Of a stretch of DNA of 64,000 bases, positions 18,087-27,647 are shown piece by piece; the stretch's first letter is position 1; each line of letters opens with the position of its first letter. The stretch covers positions 806,001 to 870,000 of the forward strand of contig NZ_RBZM01000005.1 in assembly GCF_003628305.1 (NCBI RefSeq). The letters are read 5' to 3'. Both the position numbers and the translations under genes were made by a program. The stretch comes from Cohnella endophytica. Lineage in GTDB: Bacteria; Bacillota; Bacilli; Paenibacillales; Paenibacillaceae. The notes beneath the pieces are model-generated. The model was not told where the DNA came from. It did no database searches and worked only from the letters and a program-made list of their open reading frames with translations.

Positions 18087-19118
18087 ATGAAGAAAAAAGT
18101 AGTACCTTTGCTTGTCGCGACAGTATTGCTGGCAACAGTAGCTGCCGGCTGTGGTAAAAACAACGACAATACCGGCGGTTCCGGTGGAGACAGTAACATT
18201 GGCGTAGCGATCTACAAATTCGATGATACGTTCATGACGGGTGTGCGCAATGCGATCAAGGATGCCGCAACCGGCAAAGCGACGGTCGATATCGTCGACA
18301 GCCAGAATTCACAGCCGACCCAGAACGATAAAGTCGATCTGTTCATCTCCAAGAAGTACGATGCAATAGCCATTAACCCAGTCGACCGTACGGCTGCCGG
18401 CGTCATCATCGATAAAGCAAAAAAGGCTAAAATTCCGGTCGTTTTCTTCAACCGTGAGCCGCTTGCCGAAGATATGGAAAAATGGGATAAGGTGTACTAC
18501 GTCGGTGCTAAAGCCGAGGAATCCGGTACGATGGAAGGTCAGCTACTCGTAGATTACTGGAAAGCGCATCCGGAGATGGATAAGAACAAGGACGGCGTGC
18601 TCCAATACATCATGTTGAAAGGTGAGCCGGGCCATCAAGATGCCGAGCTTCGAACGCAATACTCGGTCAAGGCGATCGAAGACGCAGGCATTAAAGTCGA
18701 AAAGCTCGCGGAAGACACGGCGATGTGGGATCGTGTTAAGGCGCAAGACAAGATGGCGACTTTCCTGTCTGCGCACGGCGACAAGATCGAAGCCGTCATC
18801 GCGAACAATGACGATATGGCGCTTGGTGCGATCGAAGCGCTTAAAGCAGCAGGTTACTTCAAAGATAACAAGTTCCTTCCGGTTGTCGGCGTTGATGCCA
18901 CCGCCCCGGCACTTCAAGCGTTGACCGACGGTACGCTGCTCGGAACGGTTCTGAACGATGCCAAAAACCAAGGGGCAGCAACGTTAAACTTAGCCGCGGC
19001 GCTGGCAAAAGGCAACACACCCAACAAAGGCAATTCCGGCTATGACATCACCGATGGCAAATTTGTGTGGGTTCCTTATAAAAAAATTACGAAAGACAAC
19101 ATGAACGACGCGAAATAA
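18087..19118 (+). CDS. mglB: Galactose/glucose-type periplasmic-binding lipoprotein (MglB-like)
   Basis: This 343-residue lipoprotein has the lipobox VAAGC and a type-I (RbsB/MglB) periplasmic-binding fold. VAIYKFDDTFMTGVRNAI at the start of the mature part, AIAINPVDRTAAGVIIDKAK and AVIANNDDMALGAIEALKAA are characteristic of the D-galactose-binding MglB group. TAGGAGGTC precedes the ATG. It is the first gene of an mglBAC order with the ATPase at 19215 and the permease at 20747. The ligand is most likely galactose or a methyl-galactoside-like sugar, consistent with the secreted GH35 enzyme downstream. Specificity is inferred from the family. Confidence 0.9.
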   Translation: MKKKVVPLLVATVLLATVAAGCGKNNDNTGGSGGDSNIGVAIYKFDDTFMTGVRNAIKDAATGKATVDIVDSQNSQPTQNDKVDLFISKKYDAIAINPVDRTAAGVIIDKAKKAKIPVVFFNREPLAEDMEKWDKVYYVGAKAEESGTMEGQLLVDYWKAHPEMDKNKDGVLQYIMLKGEPGHQDAELRTQYSVKAIEDAGIKVEKLAEDTAMWDRVKAQDKMATFLSAHGDKIEAVIANNDDMALGAIEALKAAGYFKDNKFLPVVGVDATAPALQALTDGTLLGTVLNDAKNQGAATLNLAAALAKGNTPNKGNSGYDITDGKFVWVPYKKITKDNMNDAK

Positions 19119-19134
19119 TCTGATTAAATTCGAA

Positions 19135-19187
19135 GGAATAAGGCAGGTGCCGATCGAGACTTGCGTCTATCGCCCCTGCCATATTCC
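19135..19187 (+). other. Long intercistronic hairpin between mglB and mglA
   Basis: GGAATAAGGCAGG pairs with CCTGCCATATTCC (one bulged base) around an imperfect inner stem. No T-run follows, so I read it as an mRNA-stabilising or partial attenuation element that makes the binding protein more abundant than the ATPase. Confidence 0.6.
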
Positions 19188-19214
19188 CATTAACCGTCAA
19201 CAGGAGGTGAGAGC

Positions 19215-20750
19215 ATGAAAGCATCACCATTTTTGCTTGAGATAGCCGGGATTTCGAAAGCTTTTCCTGGCGTGCTGGCCCTTGATAATGTCTCACTGAA
19301 CGTCAGGGCGGGTACGGTACACGCACTGATGGGAGAGAATGGGGCGGGGAAGTCAACGCTAATGAAGTGCTTGTTCGGCATTTATTCACCGGACAGCGGC
19401 GAAATTCGAATGAACGGAGAGAAGTTGCAATTGTCGAATTCGAGGTCGGCGCTACTGAGCGGAATATCGATGATCCATCAAGAGCTTTATCCCGTACCGT
19501 TCCGAAGTGTTATGGAAAATTTGTGGCTGGGTAGATTCCCTCTCAGAGGATTCTGGCCATTGCGATTCGTAAACGATAAGAAAATGTACGAAGATACGAT
19601 GCGTTTGTTCGAGGAGCTTGGTATGGACATTCAGCCCGAGATGATAACGGGAAGGATGTCTGTATCCAAAATTCAATCTCTCGAAATCGCCAAGGCGGTT
19701 TCCTATAATGCGAAAGTAATCGTTATGGATGAGCCGACATCGTCTTTGACCGCGAACGAGGTCGAGCATCTGTTCCATATTATCGATAGCTTGAAGCAAC
19801 GCGGAGTCGCCATCATCTATATCTCGCACAAAATGGAAGAAATATTGAGAATATCCGATGAAGTGACGATAATGCGAGACGGTAAGATGATCGGTACTTG
19901 GGAAGCGAATAGCTTAACGACCGGCCGCATTATTAATCTAATGGTCGGTAGAGATTTAACTAGCAGGTACCCTGAGCGGCATAATATTCCTGGGGATGTC
20001 TTGTTGCAGGTAGAACAGTTCACGTCATCGCTGCCGAAGTCGTTCAAGAACGTATCGTTCGAGTTAAGACAAGGAGAAATTCTTGGCATCGGGGGGCTTG
20101 TCGGTGCCCAACGGACCGAGCTCGTCGAAGCGTTGTTCGGCATCAGGTCTCTCTCTTCAGGGAGGATAAGAATAAACGGCAAGCTAATCCGCATCCGACG
20201 TCCAATCGAAGCGATTCGGTATAAAATGGCACTATTGACTGAGGAACGCCGCGTCACCGGCATCTTTCCCGTATTGTCGGTGCTTGAGAATACGGTTGTT
20301 GCGAATCAAAAGTCGTACCAAAAGCTTTATGGGCTTCTTGATGAACGAAGTCGTATTACGGATACGGAACGCAGCATCCAACGGTTGAGCGTCAAGACCC
20401 CGTCACCCAAAACTCAAATCCGCTACCTGTCTGGGGGAAATCAGCAAAAGGTTTTAATGGCGCGCTGGCTACTAACGAATCCCGATATTTTGCTGCTTGA
20501 CGAGCCGACCCGAGGGATCGACGTCGGTGCGAAATTCGAGATATATTCGATCATCGCCGAACTAGCCGAGCAAGGGAAAAGCATCATAATGATTTCGTCA
20601 GAAATGCCCGAACTGCTGGGTATGTCCGATCGGATCATGGTAATGTGCGAAGGTAGACTAACCGGCATCTTGGACGGAAGAAAGGCGACAGAAGAAGAAA
20701 TCATGAATCTTGCGGCGCAATATTCAGTCAGAACGGGAGGATCGGCATGA
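19215..20750 (+). CDS. mglA: Galactose/methylgalactoside-type importer ATPase (MglA-like, two ABC domains)
   Basis: This 511-residue tandem ATPase is of the ribose/galactose class. Domain 1 has Walker A GENGAGKSTLMK (about residue 45) and Walker B VIVMDEPTSSLT. Domain 2 has a degenerate Walker A (GGLVGAQRTELVEALFG), a full signature LSGGNQQKVLMARWLL and Walker B LLLDEPTRGIDVG. A degenerate second Walker A is normal in this family. AGGAGGTGAG precedes the ATG, and the gene overlaps the permease by four bases. Confidence 0.95.
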   Translation: MKASPFLLEIAGISKAFPGVLALDNVSLNVRAGTVHALMGENGAGKSTLMKCLFGIYSPDSGEIRMNGEKLQLSNSRSALLSGISMIHQELYPVPFRSVMENLWLGRFPLRGFWPLRFVNDKKMYEDTMRLFEELGMDIQPEMITGRMSVSKIQSLEIAKAVSYNAKVIVMDEPTSSLTANEVEHLFHIIDSLKQRGVAIIYISHKMEEILRISDEVTIMRDGKMIGTWEANSLTTGRIINLMVGRDLTSRYPERHNIPGDVLLQVEQFTSSLPKSFKNVSFELRQGEILGIGGLVGAQRTELVEALFGIRSLSSGRIRINGKLIRIRRPIEAIRYKMALLTEERRVTGIFPVLSVLENTVVANQKSYQKLYGLLDERSRITDTERSIQRLSVKTPSPKTQIRYLSGGNQQKVLMARWLLTNPDILLLDEPTRGIDVGAKFEIYSIIAELAEQGKSIIMISSEMPELLGMSDRIMVMCEGRLTGILDGRKATEEEIMNLAAQYSVRTGGSA

Positions 20751-21760
20751 ACACATCCTTAAAAAGAGTTAGTGAGTTTCTTACGAATTATGCAATATAC
20801 GTCGTATTGGTTGTGCTCATCATCGGCATTTCGGTGTCCGCCCCGTCTTTCTTGTCGCTTAGCACGCTAACGAATATTTTGCACCAGAACGCGACGAAGG
20901 CGATCATCGCACTCGGTGCGGCGTTCGTACTGATCACGGGCGGTGTCGATCTGTCCGCAGGACGCGTAGTCGGATTGTCCGCCGTTATTTCTGCTTCGAT
21001 GGTTCAAGTTTCCGATTATCCGCGTAAGTTTTTTCCGGATTTGGATCAGTTGCCGGTTGTTGTTCCAGTACTGCTCGCGGTATTTGCGGGAATTCTCGTC
21101 GGCTTGATCAATGGTCTGATTATTTCCAAGCTACACGTTCCGCCGTTTATAACAACGCTTGGCACGATGGTTATCGTACTCGGTGTGAACTCTCTTTATT
21201 TCGATATGCCACCGAACAGTTCCCAGCCAATAGGCGGACTTCGCAACGATTTTACGAAGTGGGGTTCGGGTACGATCGATATCGGTCCGTTCAGCTTGCC
21301 CTATTTGGTCATTATTGCGATTATTGTCGCCGTAATATGTTGGGTCATATTCAATAAAACGAGACTTGGTAAGAACATGTATGCGATCGGCGGCAACGTA
21401 CAGGCGGCACATGTTTCCGGCATCAATGTCGGCCGAAATCTACTCTGGATCTATAGCATTGCGGGTGCGCTCTACGGACTTGCAGGTGTACTCGAAGCCG
21501 CAAAGTCGGGAGGAGCATCGACCGGATACGGTAACATGTACGAGCTTGACGCGATCGCTGCCTGCGTCGTCGGCGGCGTATCGACGACCGGCGGAATTGG
21601 GACGGTTCCCGGTATTATGGCAGGCGTTATGATATTCGGCATCATTAACTATGGCTTAACTTTTATCGGAGTCGGACCTTACTTCCAATTGATTATTAAA
21701 GGTGCGATTATCGTCGTTGCCGTAGCATTCGATATTCGAAAGTATTTAGCAAAGAAGTAA
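20747..21760 (+). CDS. mglC: Galactose/methylgalactoside-type importer permease (MglC-like)
   Basis: This 337-residue membrane permease is of the RbsC/MglC class, with about ten hydrophobic segments. The conserved GGVDLSAGRVVGLSAVI and GNVQAAHVSGINVGRNLLWIYS stretches and the GGVSTTGGIGTVPGI loop are characteristic. It is coupled to mglA by an ATGA overlap and completes the importer. Confidence 0.95.
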   Translation: MNTSLKRVSEFLTNYAIYVVLVVLIIGISVSAPSFLSLSTLTNILHQNATKAIIALGAAFVLITGGVDLSAGRVVGLSAVISASMVQVSDYPRKFFPDLDQLPVVVPVLLAVFAGILVGLINGLIISKLHVPPFITTLGTMVIVLGVNSLYFDMPPNSSQPIGGLRNDFTKWGSGTIDIGPFSLPYLVIIAIIVAVICWVIFNKTRLGKNMYAIGGNVQAAHVSGINVGRNLLWIYSIAGALYGLAGVLEAAKSGGASTGYGNMYELDAIAACVVGGVSTTGGIGTVPGIMAGVMIFGIINYGLTFIGVGPYFQLIIKGAIIVVAVAFDIRKYLAKK

Positions 21761-21783
21761 TCTGATTTGTTAGAGGAGAGGGG

Positions 21784-21861
21784 GTGAAATCAGCCGCATT
21801 GCGGAACTTCACTGGGGAAATGTCGAGAACCAATCCATTTAAGAGGAGGAGAGATATTTAA
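21784..21861 (+). CDS. Possible 25-residue peptide between mglC and the GH35 gene
   Basis: A GTG at 21784 directly follows an excellent ribosome site (GAGGAGAGGGG) and opens 25 codons: MKSAALRNFTGEMSRTNPFK, then RRRDI. It is basic, not hydrophobic, and resembles no family I know. It could be a translated leader, or a strong ribosome site left by chance in a purine-rich gap. Confidence 0.25.
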   Translation: MKSAALRNFTGEMSRTNPFKRRRDI

Positions 21862-21956
21862 CTTGGTAAAAAAGAGTAGTTAACATTGCTTATTTGAACC
21901 AAACACAGTCCGTTTTCCAAAGCTATGTTTGAAAATAATACGAGGAGGCATGGTTT

Positions 21957-24900
21957 ATGAAGAAAAAGTTGAATTTATATTGGTTTGTTTTAGTTATCAC
22001 TTTTCTATTCAGTAACCTGGTTTTTGCCCAAGTAAGTTTTGCTAATGACAGCATATTTAAACCTCAGGCTGCAGCTGAAAACAGAGTGAATTTTGACGGA
22101 CAAGGCTTTTTAATCGATGGTCAGCGCACATTTATAGCATCGGCAGGAATCGAATATGCTAGAATTCCGCGAGAACTTTGGGCAGACAGGTTATTACGTA
22201 TTAAACGCGCAGGCATGAATGCAGTTGAGATATATACGTTTTGGAACTATCACGAGCCTGTCGAGGGCCAATTCAATTTCTCAGGTAACCGTGACCTTGA
22301 CGCATTCTTAAAACTAGCTAAATCATTAGGCTTATACGCAATTGTACGTGTAGGTCCGTATTATTGTGCCGAGTGGGGTAGCGGAGGTTATCCAGTCTGG
22401 TTGCAGTTTAAGGATGGACTTACCGTAAGACAGCACAATGCGGTATTTGAGCAAGCTGTTTCTAACTTCTGGGATCATTTATTCCCAATTGTGATCAACA
22501 ACCAGATTAATCGGGGAGGCAACGTTATACTGGTGCAGCTCGAAAATGAGCATGATACTGGTTGGGGTACAGATGGAGTTTCAGACCCATATTTCAAGTT
22601 TCTCCAGTCGAAGGCACTGTCCTACGGACTTGAAGTCCCATACTTCTTCAGTGGCTTGAACCATGGAACTGAACCTGGAGGGACAACCCCATGGAGCAGT
22701 TCCGGACGCACAAGCCCGTGGTTTACAACTGAATTCTGGACTAACTGGTTTGATAGATTTGGAGAAACTCCGGATGATGTTGTTGCAAAAGATAGAGCCA
22801 CCTGGAAAATTCTTTCTAATGGTGGAAACGGATACAATTACTATATGTTTCACGGAGGGTCCAACTTTGATTACTTTAACTCAGATCCTGCTGATAAAAG
22901 TGGAGCCAGTTATGACTATGGTGCCCCAATCGGTGAGGGAGGTGTTTTAAGGCAGGAATACTATAAATTCAAGAGGGCTGCCTGGTTTGCCCGTAGTTTC
23001 CAGAGCATCCTTGAGACTAGTGACAATGCAACCGGGACTTACAGTACAGCGGCTAGCAATTCAAATATTAGTGTCACTGCACGTCAAAGCAATGCAGGCA
23101 GAATTCTTTTCCTAGATAATGCAGGGAGTACGGACCAGCAGACCAAGGTGAATTATGGCGGGGTAAGCTACCCACAAACCGGGTCATTAACAGTCAAGTC
23201 AAAAGAGATTATGCCTTTCGTGGCCAATTACCAAGTAATACCGGGTGTAACCCTCACTGCAGCTCCAACGCGTATCCTGGGTATCACCCAACAGATCAAT
23301 ACTTCGACAATCGTGATATATGGTCAGTCAGGATCACCGGCAGAGATGTATTTCAAGGTGCCTGCTGGAACTGTTATCACTTCCGGGGCATCCGCTTTGA
23401 GCCAAGATGCATCCGGGAATATGTCCTTGAAAACAACTTTCCCGGCAAGTGGTGTTTCAAATTACAGCTTCCAGACAGGCAGTAGCAAGGTTAGAATTCT
23501 TGCTGTTAATGATGCTTTGGCAGATAATACGTGGTTTGTAAATGCCGGAGGATCCAATTATGTTGTACTTGGTCCTCAATATGTTGGCGACGCCAATATC
23601 GTAAGCGGCAGTCTTCAAATCAATGCGGAAACCACCTGGCAGAATGCATCAAACTTTCCGGTAGTAGCATATGATTCAGGTGACTCGGCAATTTCAATGG
23701 GATCTATTACGACACCAGGCGCCCATCCGGGCACATTAACGCTGTCTTCCTGGCAGACAATGAGCGGGATTGATAAGGCTGCTACAGGATATAACACTAC
23801 TGGCTGGTTTTCAAGCACAACAGGACCGAAGCCTATGGGGATTGACGGAGATGTCAGTGCTTATGCGTGGTACCGTACAACGGCTAATTTACAAACTGCA
23901 GGGACATATTCCATTACTTTTGATAAAGCATTAAATAACATGATTCCTTATGTTGACGGGAATGTCGTTCCATCTGCAAACGTGTCAACCACTGGTTTTT
24001 CGGCTAATTTAAGTCCAGGCAATCATACGATTGCGGTATTTGTTTCGCATAACGGCAGAGATAAATTATTTGCATACAGGGGTTCTCTGAATCCGAGAGC
24101 TAATTTAGGTATTATCGGCTCGGCGAATATTGCTAATTACAATGCCCCGACAGCTTTAACAAGCTGGAAAACGATGATGACAACGAGCAGCGCAGTTGGA
24201 ACTACTCCTCCATCAAGCAGTGATACTAGATGGACCTCCTATACGCTTGGAGGGGATCCGTTTAGTGGAGCAGCAGGATACGCGTGGTTTCAGACGACAT
24301 TGCCATCAGCCGGATCCTCAAGCATTAAAGAGGTTAGCTTTAACAGTGTAGATGACAATAGCTGGGTTTATCTCAATGGCGTACAAATCGCTACCAATAC
24401 CGGTTGGAACGTGCCGTTTAAAGTGAATGTAAGCAATAATTGGAATGCATCGGGGGCAAATACTTTAACTGTGCTTGTACAAAACACATCTGGGATAGGG
24501 GGAATAAATTCTCCGGTCAATTTCGAAGAATACTCCAATCGATCGGAATTAAAAAACTGGGTTCAACAAGGTGGACCTGGTGATCCAAACTCTCCGACCG
24601 GCTGGTCTACTCTGGCGGGTGGAGCTACATTTAGTGGGCCGCAGTTCTTTAAAACCACCTTTAATGCTAGTCCACCAGGAGGGACGGGAACAAATCCTAT
24701 CTGGCGCATAACTACGACAGGCCTTTCACGTGGCTCCATGTGGGTGAACGGTCACAATTTGGGCAAGTATCCATTGATGATTTCAGCTCCGGGTGTGTAT
24801 GTCCCCGAAACATGGCTGAATACATCCGGAACAAATACGTTAGTTATATATGACGAGCAAGGAAAACGTCCGGATCAAGTGGTAGTTCAACCTGAAGCAT

Positions 24901-25391
24901 CAGCAAGTCGTGATGTGATAGCCTACAGTACCAGTCCAGGCAACCCTCCGCCAAGCGGGATAGTGTCAGGCAATACGTATCGGATCGTCAATCGCAATAG
25001 CGGAAAGGTTCTTGATGTAAAGGATCAGTCGACCGCTGATGGAGCAATTATTCAACAATGGTCTTACAGTGGCGGAAATAATCAGAAGTGGGTATTTACA
25101 CAGGTTACAGGTGGGTATTGGAAGATAAAAAGCGTAAACAGTGGCAAACTGATGGACATCAGTGGCGCTTCGACTGCAGATGGAGCAGCAAATATTCAAT
25201 GGCCAGATAATGGTGGTAATAATCAGCAATGGCAGTTAGTAGACGCTGGTAACGGATATTATAAAATAAAGAACCGGAACAGTGAGAAAATTCTAGATAT
25301 TTCCGGTGCATCTACTGCAGATGGGGCACCAGATATTCAGTGGCCGGATATCGGCGGTACTAATCAGATGTGGCAAATCCTACCTGCATAA
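21957..25391 (+). CDS. Secreted multidomain GH35 beta-galactosidase with ricin/CBM13 tail
   Basis: This 1144-residue exported enzyme starts with a signal peptide (hydrophobic core then a cut near VSFAND). The GH35 TIM barrel spans about residues 43-350, with acid/base Glu about 198 in LENEHDTGWG (His-Asp replaces the usual Tyr-Gly), nucleophile Glu about 259 in TTEFWTNWFD, and YYMFHGGSNFDY. Several beta-sandwich and jelly-roll domains follow, including WMSGIDKAATG..W and SSWVYLNG-type folds. After a PPPSG linker, about residues 1005-1144 form a ricin-B-type beta-trefoil with repeated STADGA(A/P)(N/D)IQWPD and QW motifs. AGGAGG precedes the ATG. It probably releases galactose outside the cell for the mgl importer upstream. 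Confidence 0.93.
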   Translation: MKKKLNLYWFVLVITFLFSNLVFAQVSFANDSIFKPQAAAENRVNFDGQGFLIDGQRTFIASAGIEYARIPRELWADRLLRIKRAGMNAVEIYTFWNYHEPVEGQFNFSGNRDLDAFLKLAKSLGLYAIVRVGPYYCAEWGSGGYPVWLQFKDGLTVRQHNAVFEQAVSNFWDHLFPIVINNQINRGGNVILVQLENEHDTGWGTDGVSDPYFKFLQSKALSYGLEVPYFFSGLNHGTEPGGTTPWSSSGRTSPWFTTEFWTNWFDRFGETPDDVVAKDRATWKILSNGGNGYNYYMFHGGSNFDYFNSDPADKSGASYDYGAPIGEGGVLRQEYYKFKRAAWFARSFQSILETSDNATGTYSTAASNSNISVTARQSNAGRILFLDNAGSTDQQTKVNYGGVSYPQTGSLTVKSKEIMPFVANYQVIPGVTLTAAPTRILGITQQINTSTIVIYGQSGSPAEMYFKVPAGTVITSGASALSQDASGNMSLKTTFPASGVSNYSFQTGSSKVRILAVNDALADNTWFVNAGGSNYVVLGPQYVGDANIVSGSLQINAETTWQNASNFPVVAYDSGDSAISMGSITTPGAHPGTLTLSSWQTMSGIDKAATGYNTTGWFSSTTGPKPMGIDGDVSAYAWYRTTANLQTAGTYSITFDKALNNMIPYVDGNVVPSANVSTTGFSANLSPGNHTIAVFVSHNGRDKLFAYRGSLNPRANLGIIGSANIANYNAPTALTSWKTMMTTSSAVGTTPPSSSDTRWTSYTLGGDPFSGAAGYAWFQTTLPSAGSSSIKEVSFNSVDDNSWVYLNGVQIATNTGWNVPFKVNVSNNWNASGANTLTVLVQNTSGIGGINSPVNFEEYSNRSELKNWVQQGGPGDPNSPTGWSTLAGGATFSGPQFFKTTFNASPPGGTGTNPIWRITTTGLSRGSMWVNGHNLGKYPLMISAPGVYVPETWLNTSGTNTLVIYDEQGKRPDQVVVQPEASASRDVIAYSTSPGNPPPSGIVSGNTYRIVNRNSGKVLDVKDQSTADGAIIQQWSYSGGNNQKWVFTQVTGGYWKIKSVNSGKLMDISGASTADGAANIQWPDNGGNNQQWQLVDAGNGYYKIKNRNSEKILDISGASTADGAPDIQWPDIGGTNQMWQILPA

Positions 25392-25413
25392 TTATTATTT
25401 ACGATCTCGAAGG

Positions 25414-25445
25414 GGTTAGGCGATTTTAGTCGCCTAACCTTTTTT
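25414..25445 (+). terminator. Rho-independent terminator after secreted GH35 gene
   Basis: A perfect 10-bp stem GGTTAGGCGA/TCGCCTAACC with a 6-base loop is followed by a run of six T. The stem sequence recurs after the CBM13-tailed gene ending at 55630. Confidence 0.9.
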
Positions 25446-25749
25446 CGGCATGCCTTTGAAAACGTACCATATTATTTCTGTTATTAAGGATACATGCAGA
25501 TAATAGTAAGATGATAATCAAGATGAAACGATATTCAAAATATTTGTTCCTTTATTGATACGGAAACAATCCATTCACACCAAGAGAGATCTGCTCAACA
25601 ACCCCGGTTTTTCTAGTCGGAATCTTTTATCTGAGAAATAGTAGAAAATCGAAGTGGATCAACCAATTCATTTCCAATAAATTTAATTCATGGAACTTGG
25701 AGGACCACTCCTGCTCCGAATCTGATATGAAACGAAAGGAGAAGTCAAA
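25446..25749. other. Intergenic region upstream of the zincin gene
   Basis: About 300 AT-rich bases hold no gene that I can support. The promoter of the 25750-27417 trio should be here, but I cannot place it with confidence. Confidence 0.4.
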
Positions 25750-26337
25750 ATGAATCGTGCGATAAAGCCATCGTTATTGGTCTGTCTTGTTCTGTCATTG
25801 TTTGCGGCTGGCGCATGGCCGGCTGGGGCGACGACCTATTGGGGAGGAGAGGCATCGGCGATCAAAGACGCCTATTATGACGGTTCTGTGGCTAGCTATG
25901 GATGGGGTAGCATTTTTGATTCCGGTAGAAGCAATTGGGGGGGCATATCGAGTAAAGTGAGTATCGGCAAGACGACGAGCACAGCCAATTATCCCGATAA
26001 ATACTACGTAGGCCAAACTTCCAACGCCAACTTATGGGGATTCGCTCCGGCTTACAAAAAAGACGCGAATGGTAATATCGTTCTGGCCGACGTAAATTAC
26101 GACACATGGCTTTATTGTACGGTCAGTGCTTACGAGAACACGATCAAGTTGAATCAACCCGGAGGATTAACAACATCGCAGACAATTTCTTCGGTCACGA
26201 CGCATGAAATCGGCCATACGTTGTCTCTCGGCCATTCTCCGTCCTCCGAAACGAGCGTCATGGTATCCGCAGGTGCTACGAACTTCTCACCTACGAACTA
26301 CGATAAGACCGAATTAAAATCCAAATGGGGAAATTGA
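25750..26337 (+). CDS. Secreted matrixin-like zinc metalloprotease
   Basis: This 195-residue exported protein has a signal peptide ending near AGATTYW. The zinc-binding motif HEIGHTLSLGH (HExxHxxGxxH type) lies near residue 154 and is followed by a Met-turn (SVMVSAG). These make it a compact metzincin of the M10-like type. It lacks a recognisable propeptide or C-terminal domains and is short for the family. AAAGGAGAAG precedes the ATG. The two genes downstream encode small exported proteins and form a likely operon with it. Substrate unknown. Confidence 0.85.
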   Translation: MNRAIKPSLLVCLVLSLFAAGAWPAGATTYWGGEASAIKDAYYDGSVASYGWGSIFDSGRSNWGGISSKVSIGKTTSTANYPDKYYVGQTSNANLWGFAPAYKKDANGNIVLADVNYDTWLYCTVSAYENTIKLNQPGGLTTSQTISSVTTHEIGHTLSLGHSPSSETSVMVSAGATNFSPTNYDKTELKSKWGN

Positions 26338-26356
26338 ACATGGGGAGGAGATTTAT

Positions 26357-26965
26357 ATGAAACGTTGGGTTTATTACATAGGCTTTTTCGCTACGGCTAT
26401 CATGATTGTTATCGCGTTTTTTGGGCAAGGTTCCGTTAAGACGACATCCGAAAACGGATCTTCGAACCCAATCAGAGAAGTTAGCATACCAGCGAGCTAC
26501 AAGGCGTTTGACTCATTGGGGACGCTGGAACAGGACGCGGATTTAATTATAGTTGGCACGCCTTTACTGGACTTCGAACAGCGAGAGCATGTCGCTACTT
26601 ATTATGACGATGGAACTCTGCAAGACTTTTACACACTAACGGAAATTAGAATAAGTAAAATAATGAAAAAACCGACCGATTTCCCGGTTACTGATCGCAT
26701 CAAGGCGGTCGAACCCGTTGGTTTGATAACGGAGAGCGATAAGTTGCAAACAAAGGTGAAGGCTGATCACTATAGCGAATTGAAGGCGGACAAGAAATAC
26801 GTGATGTTTCTCAAGAAAAATACTTTCGGGCAATATAGCTTAATCAATATGAATAACGGTAAATTCAACTTAGACGGTACGGACGTATCCGATCTAACCC
26901 AAGACGGCGAGAGCGGTATTAAGATGAAGCTGAAGCAACAAATCGAATCGAAATTCGGGTTGTAA
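26357..26965 (+). CDS. Membrane-anchored protein of unknown function
   Basis: This 202-residue protein has a basic N-terminus, one hydrophobic segment (IGFFATAIMIVIAFF) and an extracellular part. That part contains DSLGTLEQDADLIIVGTPL and a later KKYVMFLKKN..GQYSLIN block. I recognise no enzyme motif. The pattern is one I associate with small secreted proteins found beside matrixin-like peptidases in Bacilli, from memory only. It lies 19 bases after the zincin gene with a GGGGAGGAG site, so it is co-transcribed. Confidence 0.7.
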   Translation: MKRWVYYIGFFATAIMIVIAFFGQGSVKTTSENGSSNPIREVSIPASYKAFDSLGTLEQDADLIIVGTPLLDFEQREHVATYYDDGTLQDFYTLTEIRISKIMKKPTDFPVTDRIKAVEPVGLITESDKLQTKVKADHYSELKADKKYVMFLKKNTFGQYSLINMNNGKFNLDGTDVSDLTQDGESGIKMKLKQQIESKFGL

Positions 26966-26967
26966 TA

Positions 26968-27417
26968 ATGAAACGAATTGTGATGATCGGACTGCTCATA
27001 CTCGCTGTCTCATTAACGGGTTGTACCGGCCAAAGCATTGAGCGCGCCAGTTCCAAGGATCCGAATTCGACCGGTACGCCATCCAGGAAGTCTGTACAGG
27101 CTAAAGTGACACCATCTGCTTCGGCGACATCCGGGCTCGTAACGGACGGGCTTACGCCGGTGAACGCGGCCGAATTGCGCGAGGCAGCCTGGTTCCAATT
27201 GCAAGAGAACGAAAAGAAGACGGTAGTCGGAGATTGGAAGTCAGCCGAGGTGCTTCCGGCAAGGTGGAGCGAAGTTACGATTAAAATCGAAATAAAGGAG
27301 CCGCCTACAGTGTACAGGGTTACATTCGAGACGAGCAATGATCAGTTGCTCGGTCCTATCGTCGTCTTCCTAGACCCACTGAACAACCAAATTGTCGGAT
27401 ATGAAGCAAGACGTTAG
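26968..27417 (+). CDS. Small lipoprotein of unknown function
   Basis: This 149-residue protein has the lipobox LTGC (about residue 19). A Ser/Thr/Pro-rich spacer follows, then a small alpha/beta region (TEKKTVVGDWKSAEV-like stretch, EPPTVYRVTFET). No known domain is recognised. It starts two bases after the stop codon of the preceding gene, so it is translationally linked to it. A role as an extracellular partner or inhibitor-like companion of the zincin is speculation. Confidence 0.7.
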   Translation: MKRIVMIGLLILAVSLTGCTGQSIERASSKDPNSTGTPSRKSVQAKVTPSASATSGLVTDGLTPVNAAELREAAWFQLQENEKKTVVGDWKSAEVLPARWSEVTIKIEIKEPPTVYRVTFETSNDQLLGPIVVFLDPLNNQIVGYEARR

Positions 27418-27435
27418 TATCTAAAAAATTTATCT

Positions 27436-27474
27436 AAAAAGAAGTTTGGGTGAAATTTGCCTGAACTTCTTTTT
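27436..27474 (+). terminator. Rho-independent terminator after the zincin trio
   Basis: An 11-bp stem AAAAAGAAGTT/AACTTCTTTTT encloses a short inner pairing. The T-run forms the end of the 3' arm. Confidence 0.8.
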
Positions 27475-27604
27475 GATGTCCTCGAAAAGAGAGGGAAGAA
27501 TTGGGTTGCAGTATTACCTAAATCTTCAAAAAGTGAATGTAAACTGCACTATTATTTGGAGTTAAGCATTAATTCGTACACTTATGATGAGGATTAGCCC
27601 ATTT

Positions 27605-27610
27605 TATAAT
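27605..27610 (+). promoter_or_regulatory. Candidate -10 box upstream of left binding-protein gene
   Basis: TATAAT is conserved at the same place in both repeat copies (48105-48110 in the right one), about 40 bases before the GTG start. The -35 region is weak, which would fit activation by an AraC-type regulator. Confidence 0.35.
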
Positions 27611-27647
27611 TTGATATGTAAGCACACAAACTTTAGGGGGCAACAAA

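Noticed and set aside
24966-25391. CRISPR-like or tandem repeat array
   Set aside because: The repeats are the three codon-level repeats of a beta-trefoil domain, with no identical spacers.
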